A stretch of DNA of 64,000 nucleotides from Siphonodentalium dalli (GCA_032622095.1 CP136066.1:66536278-66600277), one strand, 5' to 3'; counted from the stretch's first letter, positions 12,893 to 24,192 are shown. Numbers and translations: made by a program. The notes: generated from the sequence alone by a model not told the origin.

Positions 12893-13045
12893 TGACGTCA
12901 CGACTGGTGCGGTGTGATAATTGTGGCTACTGAGGTCACGAATGGCGCGATGTGATAATTGTGGATACTGACGTCACGAATGGCGCGATGTGATAATTGT
13001 GGCTACTGAGGTCACGAATGGCGCGAGGCGAGAATCGTGGCTAGC
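12893..13045 (+). promoter_or_regulatory. Four 38-bp repeats with alternating TGACGTCA and TGAGGTCA
   Basis: Sites start at 12893 (TGACGTCA), 12931 (TGAGGTCA), 12969 (TGACGTCA) and 13007 (TGAGGTCA), exactly 38 bp apart. Each is followed by acgaatggcgcg and tgataattgtgg. The 32-bp repeats with ATTGG and TATAAG follow at 13062-13125. The order CRE sites, then CCAAT, then TATA-like word fits a promoter pointing out of the palindrome, but I see no convincing gene downstream. Confidence 0.5.
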
Positions 13046-13061
13046 GAACTATCGCACGGAC

Positions 13062-13125
13062 TATAAGCTGTATTAGCCTTCTGATTGGCCTTCTATAAGC
13101 TGTATTAGCCTTCTGATTGGCCTTC
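13062..13125 (+). repeat. Two 32-bp direct repeats (TATAAG, ATTGG)
   Basis: Exact head-to-tail copies start at 13062 and 13094, each with tataagctgtattagcc then gattggcc. This mirrors 163-226. The spacing of the ATTGG (reverse CCAAT) and TATAAG words is fixed by the repeat. Confidence 0.6.
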
Positions 13126-13287
13126 TTCCCTGTTGTGTATTGTTCTTCTATAGTGTGTATTGAGGTGGATAGTAAGAGCTTTTTCCCATCGATGGTGTCA
13201 AATAAACAGCAAGCAGTGATGTTTTCTGTTCAAACGACAACACCTCGGCAAATAGTGTATGCCAGCGCGGGAGTTATGTCAATGGGC

Positions 13288-13817
13288 GTGGTTAGAATCA
13301 AAACACGCTATGCCGAAGGTATAGCCCGAGGGCCGAAGGCCCGAGTTTGGGAGAGTACGAGAGGGGTGTCCCCCCCCCCCTGGTCGGTGGGGGTCCGGGC
13401 GACCTGCCCCGGGAACATTTTGAAAAATGAAGTCCATGAGAGTGAATCTGAGGCTCTCCTTTCCGCAAAATTTGGCAGTTTATCCCACTTTGAAATGGAC
13501 AAATTCATAAGGGAGATATTCATTATTCATCAAATTTAAATCTTCAATTGAGAAACTGTTCTGATTTGTTTTACTTTCATGGAAACACATGTTTTTGAAT
13601 AGACAATTTCACTGTTAGTAAAAGTTTTACAGTAAGTTGAATATTATGAAAGATCATGTGCACAATGGAGGTTACGGGGGGGGTGGGGGTCATCTCCCCC
13701 TGGACTTTTTTTCAATTTGGTTCTTCTGAGAGTAATTCTAAGGCCATTTGGTACCAGTGAGACATTTTGAAGCATATCAAATTCATTATTTTAGAACATT
13801 GTTTTATTGTTAAGTGT
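13288..13817. other. GC-rich and poly-C stretch, no gene seen
   Basis: It begins with an imperfect GC-rich hairpin (cccgagggccgaaggcccgag near 13327), then a run of 13 C at about 13368-13380 and a G-run/CTCCCCC pair near 13676-13702. Such C/G-run repeats recur at 57026, 58549 and 59727. This is probably old repeat DNA. No domain is visible in the frames that cross it. Confidence 0.4.
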
Positions 13818-13915
13818 AGTATGTGTTACTATGGACATTCATTCCTCAATCAGGAGATTTCAGTCGGAATCAAATCCCATGGATTGAGGAATAAATTTCC
13901 ATGGTAACATATACT
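13818..13915. repeat. Short imperfect hairpin (MITE-like)
   Basis: The left arm agtatgtgttactatgga...attcctcaat pairs with the right arm attgaggaataaatttccatggtaacatatact. The arms are about 33-40 bp around a short loop. No duplication is obvious at the edges. The 436 bases after it (13916-14351) show nothing I can identify. Confidence 0.6.
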
Positions 13916-14351
13916 ATTCTTATCAATGTCATCTGTGGAATTGTGGTTTTAAATAGAAGACAACTGCATTTTCACACATATTTCACTTGTTACCTGTACC
14001 ACACAGGAGTACTGAACATCATATCTTACTATTTCTTATATGAGTTATGTAATACTTTTTCTTGCATATCCATGCATATCCTAGATTTTTCAATTAATTC
14101 AATTTAAAATTCAAACAAATTTTAATTGATATTTAGCAACTTTGTAATGAAAAATGAATGAAGAGTGACAAATAACATTGAAATATAACATAACAAGCTA
14201 ATTAAATGACTAGAATGGAAGATATGACTAGATTGGATCAATACCAAACAGTTATTACATGTAACTTAGTCATTGCAACCAAGAAACTTTACTAGTATAT
14301 AGCAACATGTTTACTAAATGTCCCTTTTGCACTGTGTTAACTGTTTTCTAC

Positions 14352-15089
14352 CTAGCTATCGGTAATATCACTTGAGCCCTGGTCCTCAGAATCTGAGTCT
14401 GAAGAGGAAGAATAATTTAAAATGGCGAGAGTTTTTGCTAGCTTCTTCATACGACGTTCTTTAAGTCTTTCCCACTGACAAATTCTCTAGCTGTTTCTTC
14501 AATAATTAGTTCTTTCTCTTTCGGAAGCTGACCACTGCAGATTGAGAAAACCATAGTCATTTATTGACTGTTCACTTAAACTTTGCCGCCAATCAGTGAG
14601 AATACGCATCTTACTTGAAAATCCGTTGTCTACTACTGCCTGTGTTAATGGTAGAGACAAACCCAACTCAACCATTTGGAGCTTCAGTCTTATAATTGGC
14701 ATATGTGTAAGGCCAAAACTGATCTGGTTCTATTGTTAGAACATCAGTCACAGCAGTTGCATGAATCAGCTTCAATCGCCCAAACTCTGGAATTATACAC
14801 TTTACGTTCACCTTGTTGTCTACGAGTGGCACTCTGAAATGTTCACTAAACGCTTCAACATCCTTGTTCGTGAATGACAACACATACGCTGTCTCCTCTT
14901 GATCCAATCTCAACTTTCGATATCTGGGCCACGATCGATTGTCCAACCACTCAGTATATTCTAATATTGTATTGCATTGGTCGTTTTCCTTCATTGAATG
15001 GAACCTTTCTTCTGTTTGGTTGAGGATTGTTTGGCACAAGAGCATCCGTGATCCATGGACATCAACAAAGCTGGCAATTTTCTTAACCT
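14352..15089 (-). pseudogene. hAT/ZNF862-like transposase C-terminal remnant
   Basis: The minus-strand reading enters at 15089, right after a good splice acceptor (ttatttttcag), and reads through a helical segment (LLCQTILNQTEERF). It continues with EHFRVPLVDNKVNV and EFGRLKL. A second frame (14702-14499) carries the hAT C-terminal dimerisation signature NGFSSKMRILTDW, LSEQSIND. Two further frame changes lead to an arginine/lysine patch and an acidic serine tail (SSSSDSDSEDQG) ending at 14352. At least three frameshifts make it non-functional. Sequences of this kind occur in hAT transposases and in ZNF862/KIAA-type genes derived from them. I see no upstream exon, so this is the last exon or an isolated fragment. 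Confidence 0.6.
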
Positions 15090-15737
15090 GAAAAATAAGT
15101 GAAATTGTTCAATTATAACATCACCTTTACAAAATACATCCAGTCTGCTCCCCAGAGAAGATATTCATTCACTAGCCTTCCTTTAATATTGTAGTTCATT
15201 AGGTAGCTCACTTCATGTGTATTTTCAATTTAAATAATAGACTAATTTCTTTATATTGTGTCTACTTGCAGCAAACGCAAGCAGACATAATATGCAGAAA
15301 TTATTCAATTATTTAGATTGAAAATTTACAGGAATTGAGCTATGCAAATCAAGAAGGAAAAAATGACACCACTCACACCAGACTTCCAGAAACCATTTGC
15401 ATTTTTCAACTTTCAATTTATTCGGCTACAAAACTACTTGCATAAAAATTTACGTATGGAAGTGAAAAAGTAAACCTTTTTGTTGGAGGGTACAATTTTG
15501 AAAATAACAAATTCGGCTTTAGTCATTCTGTATTTTCCATCAGCATCTGGTAATAATAATGCATACATGTATACAGCCCTTTCCACAGTGTATTGGTTTC
15601 AGTGTGCATACCCATGTATCATAGCTACAGGCACTCTCTTCATTCATTATGTTGTTAACCTCCAATTCGTAAAGATAGATCAGACTGTGGTGGTGGTATA
15701 ATTGCATATTTTTTTAATACAACTGGATTCCATCGCT
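15090..15737. other. Non-coding stretch with one hairpin
   Basis: This is AT-rich DNA with an imperfect hairpin around 15257-15293 (ttgtgtctacttgcagc / gcaagcagacataat). If the transposase remnant had an upstream intron, this would be part of it. No other feature is visible. Confidence 0.3.
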
Positions 15738-16962
15738 TGGATAGGCTAGAGTTTAATGACGATATTTTATGGTTTGAAGTGTGGACAAATAACAAATTTA
15801 TCCTATGTATGGCATATAGATCAGAAAGGGAATGCCTGCCAGACTACTGGCAGAAATTGGAAGAAAAAATTTAAACTGCCCTGGAATATAACCCAGCTCT
15901 GGTGATAGTTGGGGACCTAAACTGTGATATGTTGAAGAAGATCGGCCCATTGCAAAAAATAACAGCAAAATTCAAGTTACATAATGTTATTACGGAACCC
16001 ACTCGAGTCACATGTACAACCCAAACCCTTATATTATAGATCCGATTTTAGTTAGCGACGAGACGAACTTCATGAATCCGACTGTATCAAATCTTCGATT
16101 GTCCGATCATTACGCTACATCTGTTGAAATTGTAATGCAAACCCAAGAGCCTCCCGTTAGGAAAAGATCCGTATGGAACTATTCCCGTGCAAACTTTCAT
16201 GGAATGAACGCTGAAATAGCTGCAACAAAATGGTCCGATATATTGTCGGCGAACTCTAGTGTTGATATGAATACGTGCCTTGATAAATTTATGCAAAAGT
16301 ATTTCGAAATAGCTCGATTGTATATTCCTTATAATCATGTCACAATACGACCCCGTGATAAACCATGGTTTGACGGCAAAGTGAGACAATTGTTAAGACA
16401 ACGTGACCGGTTGAGAAAGAAAGCCCTTAGAACTAATTTGCAAAGTGATTGGAACAAATTTAAAATTTTGAGAAACAAGGTGAATAACGCGAAAAAGTAC
16501 GCCAAAAAAGAATACATGTCGAACCTTGGCGAGTCTTTATCTGTAAATACGCAACCAAAACAGTTTTGGCATATCGTGAAACAATTTATGAATACATCGC
16601 AAAACAAACAGATACCTCCACTTGTATACCAAGATAATTTATATAATGACGACCTACAAAAGGCAGAACTCTTGAATCGTATATTTGTTGAGAATAGTAC
16701 ACTCAAAGTTAATGGATCGAAGGTACCTGATTTCGCATATCGAACAGACAAAACATTATCCGATATACAAATTTGCCAAGATGACATTACTACCATACTA
16801 AGACAGTTGCCCACAATTAAGGCGAGCGGACCCGACATTATCAGCTATCGTATGCTGAAGGAAACACATTCTACAGTAAGCAAACCCCTTTATATCTTGT
16901 TTAAACTATCACTAGAAACATCTGTATTCCCATCTGAATGGAAGAAAGCGGAGGTTGTACCA
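15738..16962 (+). pseudogene. LINE fragment: endonuclease end and start of reverse transcriptase
   Basis: APE-type endonuclease motifs appear in order: LWFEVWTNNKFILCMAYR; LVIVGDLNCDM (the GDLN active-site loop, about 15902-15934); NVITEPTRVTC; then, after a one-base frame change near 16020, IIDPILVSDE and the catalytic LSDHY (about 16107). The 327-codon frame at 16012-16995 then covers the linker (KPWFDGKVRQLLRQRDRLRKK) and the first reverse-transcriptase motifs (IKASGPDIISYRML, FPSEWKKAEVVP). It stops abruptly near 16962, where copia sequence begins. There is a stop in the endonuclease near 15870, and both the 5' end and most of RT are missing. This is a CR1/Jockey-like clade member by motif style; the exact clade is uncertain. 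Confidence 0.8.
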
Positions 16963-17668
16963 TCAATTTACACACACAACTACAAAGCGTTTTAGTTCGC
17001 TGATGAAAGATGCTGGTGTATGGAAAGATAATTATCAACAAATTCTTGACGATATTCTTGAAAATGTGACACTTGTAAACAGTATCTTGTTACACCACCT
17101 CGAACTGTTGTATCTCTTCCTATGGCTAAATCATTCAACGAAAACGTAGCGATTGATTTTTTTAAAATGGGAAAATAAATGGATTCTGCACATAATTGAC
17201 ATGTGGTCCAGATTGACATCAGTATTTGTTGAAAGGAAAACTACAGGAGATATTATAGACAAATTAGTGAAACACTGGATTGGGACATTCGGCGTGATGC
17301 AATAAGTTATTCATGACAACGGTGGATAATTCAGCTCTAATGAGCTGAGGGAGAAGTGGCTGGTATTTTGAACATTCAGGTGTGTACAAATGCAGCCTAT
17401 AGCCCTTTTCAAAATGGTTTATGCGAGAGAGTTCATGCTGTGACAGTTTCGATGCTTCTAAAATTATAAACGGACACTGATCAGTGCAGGGACGATATAC
17501 TTTGTTGGGCCAATATGGCAAGAAATTCCCTCCAAATGTGGAATGGCTTTAGCAGCTACCAACTGGTATACGGAATAAATCCCAACATTCCCAACATAAT
17601 GACAGACAACATATCCGCTCTCGATGGATACACCACCAGTGAAATATTCGCAAAACATTTAAACGCAC
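16963..17668 (+). pseudogene. Ty1/copia polyprotein: integrase region, broken
   Basis: It starts in the integrase zinc-binding part (HQFTHTTTKRFSSLMKDAGVW at about 16958-17020). It then shows core motifs in shifting frames: IDMWSR; a WIGTFGVM block; IHDNGG (catalytic D, about 17311); YSPFQNGLCERVHAV (catalytic E, about 17395-17440); MARNSLQMWNGFSSYQLVYG; and TSEIFAKHLNAL. Several frameshifts and stops disrupt it. Gag and protease are absent because the 5' part is missing at the LINE junction. The sequence continues at 18170 beyond an inserted MITE. Confidence 0.85.
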
Positions 17669-17672
17669 TTAA

Positions 17673-18165
17673 AGGCACGTGAGGCCTTGCTGTCGAAAAT
17701 ATTCAATTTGTTCCAATCACCGTAAACAGAAAAAAACATTAAAACGCATACAGTTTCGTTCATATATACCATGACCATCGCATAAAAAGCATGTTATCAT
17801 AAAGACCTATATATTTTACCTAAGCAAGAGCCTGATTGTGTTACAGAAGACAGCACAATGCTACTGGCTAATCACACACAAATGGCACAAACGCTCTTTA
17901 TTAGTTCCATATCAGGAATTCACCCACAAAGAACGCTCTTTATGTTTACCATCATAATATAAACAAACACCAGAAAAGTAACTTTTTATGCTTGTGTTTA
18001 CATAACAATGGTCAAACATATGACAATAACATACTGTTTATGCGATATTTCTTATTTGTATACGGACAAAGTCTGTCTACATTTTGATGTTCTTTCTGTT
18101 TGTGGCGGGTTTTGACGGGTGGAAATATTATCACAGGATACCCACCGCCAAGGCCAACCGTACCT
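17673..18165 (+). mobile_element. TTAA-flanked MITE (piggyBac-like), copy A
   Basis: The element is 493 bp, flanked by TTAA at 17669-17672 and 18166-18169. The ends are AGGCACGTGAGGCC and, inverted, AGGTACGGTTGGCC (11 of 14 alike). It sits inside the copia integrase, and removing it with one TTAA leaves the copia reading frame continuous across the gap. A TTAA target duplication is the hallmark of the piggyBac superfamily. It encodes no transposase. The paired aacgctctttatt / gaacgctctttat words are at 17889-17943. A second copy is at 49112-49606. Confidence 0.85.
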
Positions 18166-18169
18166 TTAA

Positions 18170-18294
18170 TTCTTCTCGCCTAGCTTTTATTCAGACTGAA
18201 GCGGGTGAGAGAGTTCGTCGAGCACTAAGGAGTAAGGTTCGAGCATCAGAGGAAATATTCAACAACGGAGATCGGGTTTTTTACAAGTGTGATA
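18170..18294 (+). pseudogene. Ty1/copia polyprotein: short middle piece
   Basis: It reads SSRLAFIQTEAGERVRRALR followed by SKVRASEEIFNNGDRVFYK, the conserved stretch after the integrase core in animal copia elements. It joins the integrase piece upstream (ending HLNAL) in the same frame. It stops at 18294, where the terminal-repeat element begins, and resumes at 24681 with DGQYKWLGPRKVVFQDG-like sequence. Confidence 0.85.
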
Positions 18295-18747
18295 TGTACC
18301 ACTCTCTCGGGCTACTGGTCCCACAAGTTCTAACCATTAAGTTGGAATTCTTGGAAACACGTTGATGACATTTATTGTACAACTATATACAAGTGCACCC
18401 CATCAGGTGGCCACGGATAATAATACAACAACATCTTCCCGTGCACGCTAGTATCAAGTGTCCGTTCAGAAACAAGAGTCAGTCCAGTGTATATGGGCTG
18501 AGAGGAAAACGTCCTGAACTCCAGATGTCGTAATTTGATTGGAACACGTATGCGCCGCTCCCATCAACACCAGATGGACAATTCTATCAACAACAGATGG
18601 ATAATTCCATCAACAACAGATGGACAATTAATAACGTGTTTTGGTGAAAGCAGTGAACCCCAGAGGCAATGTTCTAAATCATTCACCTGAGAGTTGTTGT
18701 TCCCAACATCAGGCCAGGACACTGACCCCAGCTACGAAAGTATTACA
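18295..18747. repeat. Left terminal direct repeat (LTR-like)
   Basis: 453 bp, about 90% alike to 24193-24680 by eye. It contains a tatatggg word near 18500 and three tandem copies of an ~25-bp word (catcaacaacagatggacaatt) at about 18566-18630. It lacks about 33 bp present in the right repeat near 24390-24420. Confidence 0.75.
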
Positions 18748-18826
18748 TAACTCATATCACCTTTTTCAAGATTTTTGTCATAAGACAAAAAACTTGATGA
18801 GAGATTTAAACTATCCCATTTGGAAT

Positions 18827-20260
18827 ATGAATTGTTCCGAAGCAGAAGAATGTCATAATCCTACAAGTTCCCATCACAGGAATGTCACACTCCGAAATTT
18901 CTTTAGTCGAGCAAAACCTTCGATTGCTATGAATTGGTCCGAAACAGAAGAATGTCATAATCCTAGAATAAGCTTTGGTTCTGGAGAGTTAGTTCTGATC
19001 CAGCGTTGGAAGTTAATGGTGCCTCTCCCTATTAACCCCATTTATCTTGGCTGTATTCTGACTCATCGGTTGATCCAGATCCAGCGATGGAGAACAACGA
19101 TGCCTTTCCCGGTCATTCCCGAGCATCCTGGCTAGATTCCGAATGAATGATTGATCGATCAATTGATCCAGATATGACTTCTGTCGGAAGTTATAATGGC
19201 CTTGTTTCGATACGAAAGTCGAATAAATTTCCAACTTGATCTTGAATTCAGGCGTAAATTGGTTAAGGGTCAATATGGTTTAATATCTAGGGTGTGACTT
19301 CCCGTCATGGCTTAAACCGCCTTGTTCGATACGAAAGTTGAATAAATTTCAACTTGATCTTAATTTGGGCATAAATTAATGGTCAACATAGTACTGTCTA
19401 GTGGAAAGGACTTCATATACGTTGTGTAAGAACTGAAATGAATTATCTGGGTAATGTCAATAGTGTTAGAACACGCTTATACGTGTAGAACACGATTTCA
19501 ACCTTGAAAATGACCATTACCGATTATCATTGTAATTGGGGCATAAAAGCCCTACCTACACAATCATGTACAATTGCTCTTGTACAAATGCTCTATAGCA
19601 TTAAATGTCCCAATTTGTTGGCACCGGCGTGTGGAACCACGCACTTCGAGTCGAACCTCTATTTCATTGCCGTGAAAATGCCAAATTAAATCTCACGGGC
19701 CCCGCATTTGCGAACACCCGTCAAATCACCTTTAAATTACAATGTAACCGATTCACATTTCAATTTGAAAAAACTGAAATTCTAACAACTCTCATAAACA
19801 TAAACAACTCCCACACCAAGGACATTTTATATAAATGCCATCGATTATATATATACATATTCCTTGTGAAACGGAATAAAATGTACAACTCATGAGACAA
19901 TTTGCTTGGCTTATTGGTTCACATAGCAAATTATATATGGGTTTTTAATACAACCTACATTACATTATTATCATATGTCCCTTTAACACAATTCAATAGT
20001 TCACTATACAAACTTTATTTTCCTGACATCAGCTAATTCTTTAAACGTATTTCCAGTTCATTCTCATATGTCCCTTTAAACTTAAAATCTTCAGACAACG
20101 ACTAACTTATATTTTCATGACCTCAGACAACTCTTAAATGGAATGCGTAAGCTAGTCTTCCTTCACATGTCCCTTTAACTAAAATCAATAGATAGGTCAC
20201 CATACGAATTTTAATTTTTCCTGACCACAGCTTAACTGCTAAATGAAATATATATAATTA
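18827..20260. repeat. Three sets of diverged tandem repeats in the element interior
   Basis: Set 1: atgaattgttccgaagcag at 18827 and a near copy at 18929 (102 bp apart). Set 2: ttcgatacgaaagtcgaat at about 19206 and about 19325 (~120 bp apart). Set 3: catatgtccctttaa at about 19972, 20067 and 20165 (~96 bp apart), each followed by a similar cctgac(a/c)tcag block. The 164-codon (18641-19135) and 96-codon (19605-19895) frames here have no domain. Confidence 0.55.
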
Positions 20261-20856
20261 CCACTTTAGTTCCTACAGTCCCGGGTGGACAGTTTTGACC
20301 AGTTTGCATAATTAATACCCTAAGGCCATGTGTCGACTCCTAGTTTTATCTCTGCATTGCTGTTGTGAACAGTGGTCTTTCATCGAAGTGCCCCGGGTAT
20401 TCAGGGGTCATTGTCTCTTGTATATGTTCCCCGAAATGCCAGCTCATTTGTGTTTTCTCTAGAAATATCCTGAGTCGTAATTTCGCTAAAATCCGGATTG
20501 AGAATCCGAAGCCGATTACGGGGGCGGGGCTAATTCCCGATTCTAGGTCAGATTGTGAAATCCACGTGGTCTCCGAAACTCTCTCCCAGCATCAAACATG
20601 GCTCATGTATTTGACACAAGTATCATTTGTATCTTATATTTATAAAGTGCATGTTTGTTGTGAAAGTCATGCTTTTCTTCTATGTGTATATACACGGCAC
20701 ATAATTTGCTGCCAATCCGACTTAATCGCATCTTTTTTTTCTCAAGTTAAAGTGTGCTTATTGATGATGGCAAGCATATCTAAACATGACAGCTCTAGGC
20801 TTCCTGAATCAAATTCCGAAGATGTTGTGAAGAACACACGAAACTTGTCAGTTGAA

Positions 20857-21527
20857 CAGGGACGTGACGACAGGGGTTGATTGGGTGTCTCGACCCCCAC
20901 CCCGAACTTTGGTACAATTTTCTAAGCTGTGCAGTCATTCATAACTGTTTCAAATAATGATACGTACAAGCCAACAAACGCAACAAACAAACCCGATTTT
21001 AAATAAATACATATACAAACTTATGACTAACTCGGGAGAGTGATCTGTATATATGTTCAACTTGTTTTGGTAGTCATGTTGCTGTGCCATTACTAATTAT
21101 TTATTTTTTCAGTGTAATAACATATGGGAGAGGGGGTACCCTTAAGTGAGTCAGTACTTGTCCCCCAATTCCTTTGTATGTATAAACAAATGTATGTGTT
21201 ATATATCATGTGTTATCTAAATTTGACATATATTTGAAATAAATATATCTAAACTAAACTTTGGTACATTCCAGCAGTCGGAAATTTCATACATGACACA
21301 ACATTAGTTGGACATTAATTTGACACCATATATAGGTTGGCATTGTTCTCATTGTTTGATTTTTTTTCAACCAGTAAAAGTTGTTAATTTTCCAATCTTA
21401 GTGTTTGTCAGATTGGATATTTCCAAGGGGAGCAAATTGAATTCTGCGAACCTGTGAGATTGATGTTTGGTTCAATGGGGGGGTGCAGTTGGACGGAAAT
21501 TTTAGGAAACTTCTAGCCACGTCCCTA
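20857..21527. mobile_element. Possible small hAT-like non-autonomous element
   Basis: The ends AGGGACGTG (20858) and CACGTCCCT (to 21526) are inverted, and the left reads CAGGGACGTG, a hAT-style terminus. I could not find a convincing 8-bp duplication. The interior has a LINE-tail-like AT stretch ending gaaataaatatatc near 21240. This is a weak call. Confidence 0.3.
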
Positions 21528-23194
21528 GAACATGTGTCTGTTGTCTATACAGCGACTATTGTGCAAAACGACTGCATTTAACGAAACAAAACAATGTTAA
21601 ACATGAAATTGCTATAACTTTAAGACTAGATGATAGTACATACGTGTATCTGATAATCCATCGATACCATATAATCCTACTATTTCTTGAATAAGAAGAA
21701 ACATTATAATAACGAACACAGCAGAAGACATATCCATGCAGGTTCATATGAATTCGGTCAATGGTGACGTATCCGCCGAATTCGAAATCGACATGCGTTC
21801 GGGCTGTATTTTAAGGATGGAATTATGAAATGGGCATATGAAAGTGACAATCAACAATGATTTTCAATTGCTTCGCCATCAACCGAAGTGCTCCCCCAGC
21901 GTTACTATCAATAGCGTTATTATTTGGCTAATTTCAGTAATATTCTCCCAGTTTACATTCAATAAAACAAATTTGTCTCCGCGTTTAAAATTCTTTGATA
22001 TAGATCGTTTATATTCTGCAATAATTTGTACACAAGAGACGGATTCTTATGTTTTATTGTGTTTTTAAACTCTGAGGTGGCGAAATCTCGGTTTGTTTAC
22101 ATTACGAACATTTGAGTCCGTAATCGGAATCCGAATCCTAATCGGATTACCACGAAATTGAGATTACGGTCTGTTCGTTTACTGATTCTGTCAATTTCTG
22201 GTCTGTTCTTTTGCCGAACCAAGTCGTACGGGGACCAATCTGTAATCTGAATCCAGAATCTGAATCGGATTTTAGCGAAATAACGCCTCTGTGGTGTACT
22301 AATTTTCTTTTTTCCTGGATCTAAATATCATGTTGTTTTCAATATAGCTATGGTTCAAAATGTGTCTTTAAACAGTATATTTTCATGAAAAATTGTGTCT
22401 TTATTCAGTACAATTTTTCATGGAATGAATAGGATTATTTTCGGATCTATTTAAATTCCATTAAAGGTAAGTTCTCTTTTTTTTTCTTACTATTTTTGTT
22501 CCGAGAAATTTGTGCCGTCAACAAACAGTTGAGACATATTAGACATATATCCGTTTGGTTGTAACTCACAGACACTCAAATAATTCCCGGCACAGATTTT
22601 ATCATGGCACCATCCATTTTCTATTCATTCTGTTCTTGTTTATTATTCAGTTACATTTCTTATTTTCCGACTTGTCAACTCTGATCAACCTTGGTTTGTT
22701 CGAAACTTGAACACATTAAAACCATTCTGGTTACTTGTATAATGCGTACATACGATGGCGATACATGTACAGTGATCTATATATTTTAAAATCAACATTT
22801 TAACCCAATCCGGGTGTGTCATAACAATATACCACTAACCATCCGTGTAGATATTTTTGCAAAACATTGGAACCATTTGGCTAAATGGAACATTCCTAAA
22901 CCATACTTCAAACTTCAAGTGACTATAATGTCTTTAATTTCTTTTATTTAAAGATATATCTCGCTGGACGCAACCAGTTTCTTGACAAACTGTCATAAAT
23001 AACTAATGTTTTCAAATGGATAATCTGAGCACAATAAAACTAATATTATACGCTTAATTGACCGACATAACAGCCTTAACAAAAATTGAACCCACAATTC
23101 GTTCAAAACCAGAACTCACTAAACTCATAATGATTAACTTGATAACATCCTAAAATCATCAGTAAATTTAATACCTATATAACCTGCATAAAGG

Positions 23195-24030
23195 TGTAAT
23201 AATTTAGACCAGCGTACATGTAGCTAATAATACCTCGAAAACAAACAATCTTTATTTCAAATCGACGCAACGATTTTTGAAACAACAATTTGACATAGAA
23301 AACGCTGATACAACAGTAATTTCCAAGCATACCTAATATAGAAAAATTGACGCAACAATTTAAACTATAACTGTGAAATCCCTGAACATAATTCCCTGCA
23401 TAATTTAATAATTCACTGGGAGTCATTCTCGCGTAGATTGTCAAACCAATCTCATCCAATTCTTGGATACCATAGCTCTGGACACATAATTTTTATCCCA
23501 GTGATTATTTCTTCTAGCTGATAACATTTTTCAATTTTAATAATTACGGCCAATTTGCACAAATATTTAGACCAGCGTACATGTGACTAATAATACCTCG
23601 AAAATAAAAACCACTCTTTATTTCAACTTCCATTGATAAACTCATATTTTGACAAGTTGTTTTAACTTTCTTCTCAACGGGAACAACTAGACTTTATCTA
23701 TATGGATTTCTTCCTTTAAGTCTACAATTTACTTCAAAGCTAAGCAATTTCCACAGAACAAGCGACAGGTTGTCCCGGAACATAACAATGGTCAATTCAC
23801 ACACAAATTTAGACCAGCTATCATTTATTTAAATGTGACACAACAATTTTTGAACCATGATAACTCGACTCATGAAGAGTTTAGCCAATTTGCACAAAAA
23901 TTAAGACCAGATCTCATTTATTTCCAATCGACACAACGATTAATGAAACAACCACAACTCGAAATAAACATACTGGCACAACAGTAGTTTCTAAGTATAC
24001 CTTATATAGAAAAATTGATGGAACAATTTT
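23195..24030. repeat. Diverged direct repeats of a 'TTTAGACCAGC' block
   Basis: The block tttagaccagcgtacatgt then taataatacctcgaaaa occurs at about 23204 and about 23567. Shorter variants (aaatttagaccagct, aaattaagaccagat) occur at about 23807 and about 23903. Each is followed by acaacgattt/acaacaattt and, in two cases, by atatagaaaaattgatg.aacaatt. These are old, decayed tandem copies. Confidence 0.5.
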
Positions 24031-24192
24031 AACCTATCGTTACATCTACCTATCTACCTATAAGGAGTTGTGAACCAAGCCAAATAATTGCAAATTGTCT
24101 CATACCTTTTATTCCTTCCTTCATATTTTTCTTCCGTGACCACCTGTCCAAGAATTCCAAGAAATGTCCAGCTACTCGGCACCACCACGACC

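Larger units (their letters stand above)
1..13287. repeat. Giant near-perfect palindrome (inverted duplication)
   Basis: Base 1 onward is the reverse complement of 13287 backward: the opening bases gcccattgacataactcc reappear inverted just before 13288. The arms are 1-6261 and 6262-13287 and meet with no spacer. The arms differ by scattered single bases and by one 767-bp deletion in the left arm; otherwise they align along their whole length. Each arm has a 970-bp outer part and tandem ~1956-bp units. The palindrome reaches the window edge at base 1, so it may extend further left. It could be a fold-back-type element with long inverted repeats made of tandem units, an inverted duplication from replication template switching, or an assembly fold-back. 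The arm-specific differences argue against a simple read artefact. Confidence 0.95.
12318..13287. repeat. Outer part of right palindrome arm
   Basis: Mirror of 1-970. A 91-codon frame at 12455-12730 has no recognisable domain. The arm ends at 13287. The following sequence (gtggttagaatcaaaacacg) has no counterpart inside the window, because the left partner would lie before base 1. Confidence 0.9.
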
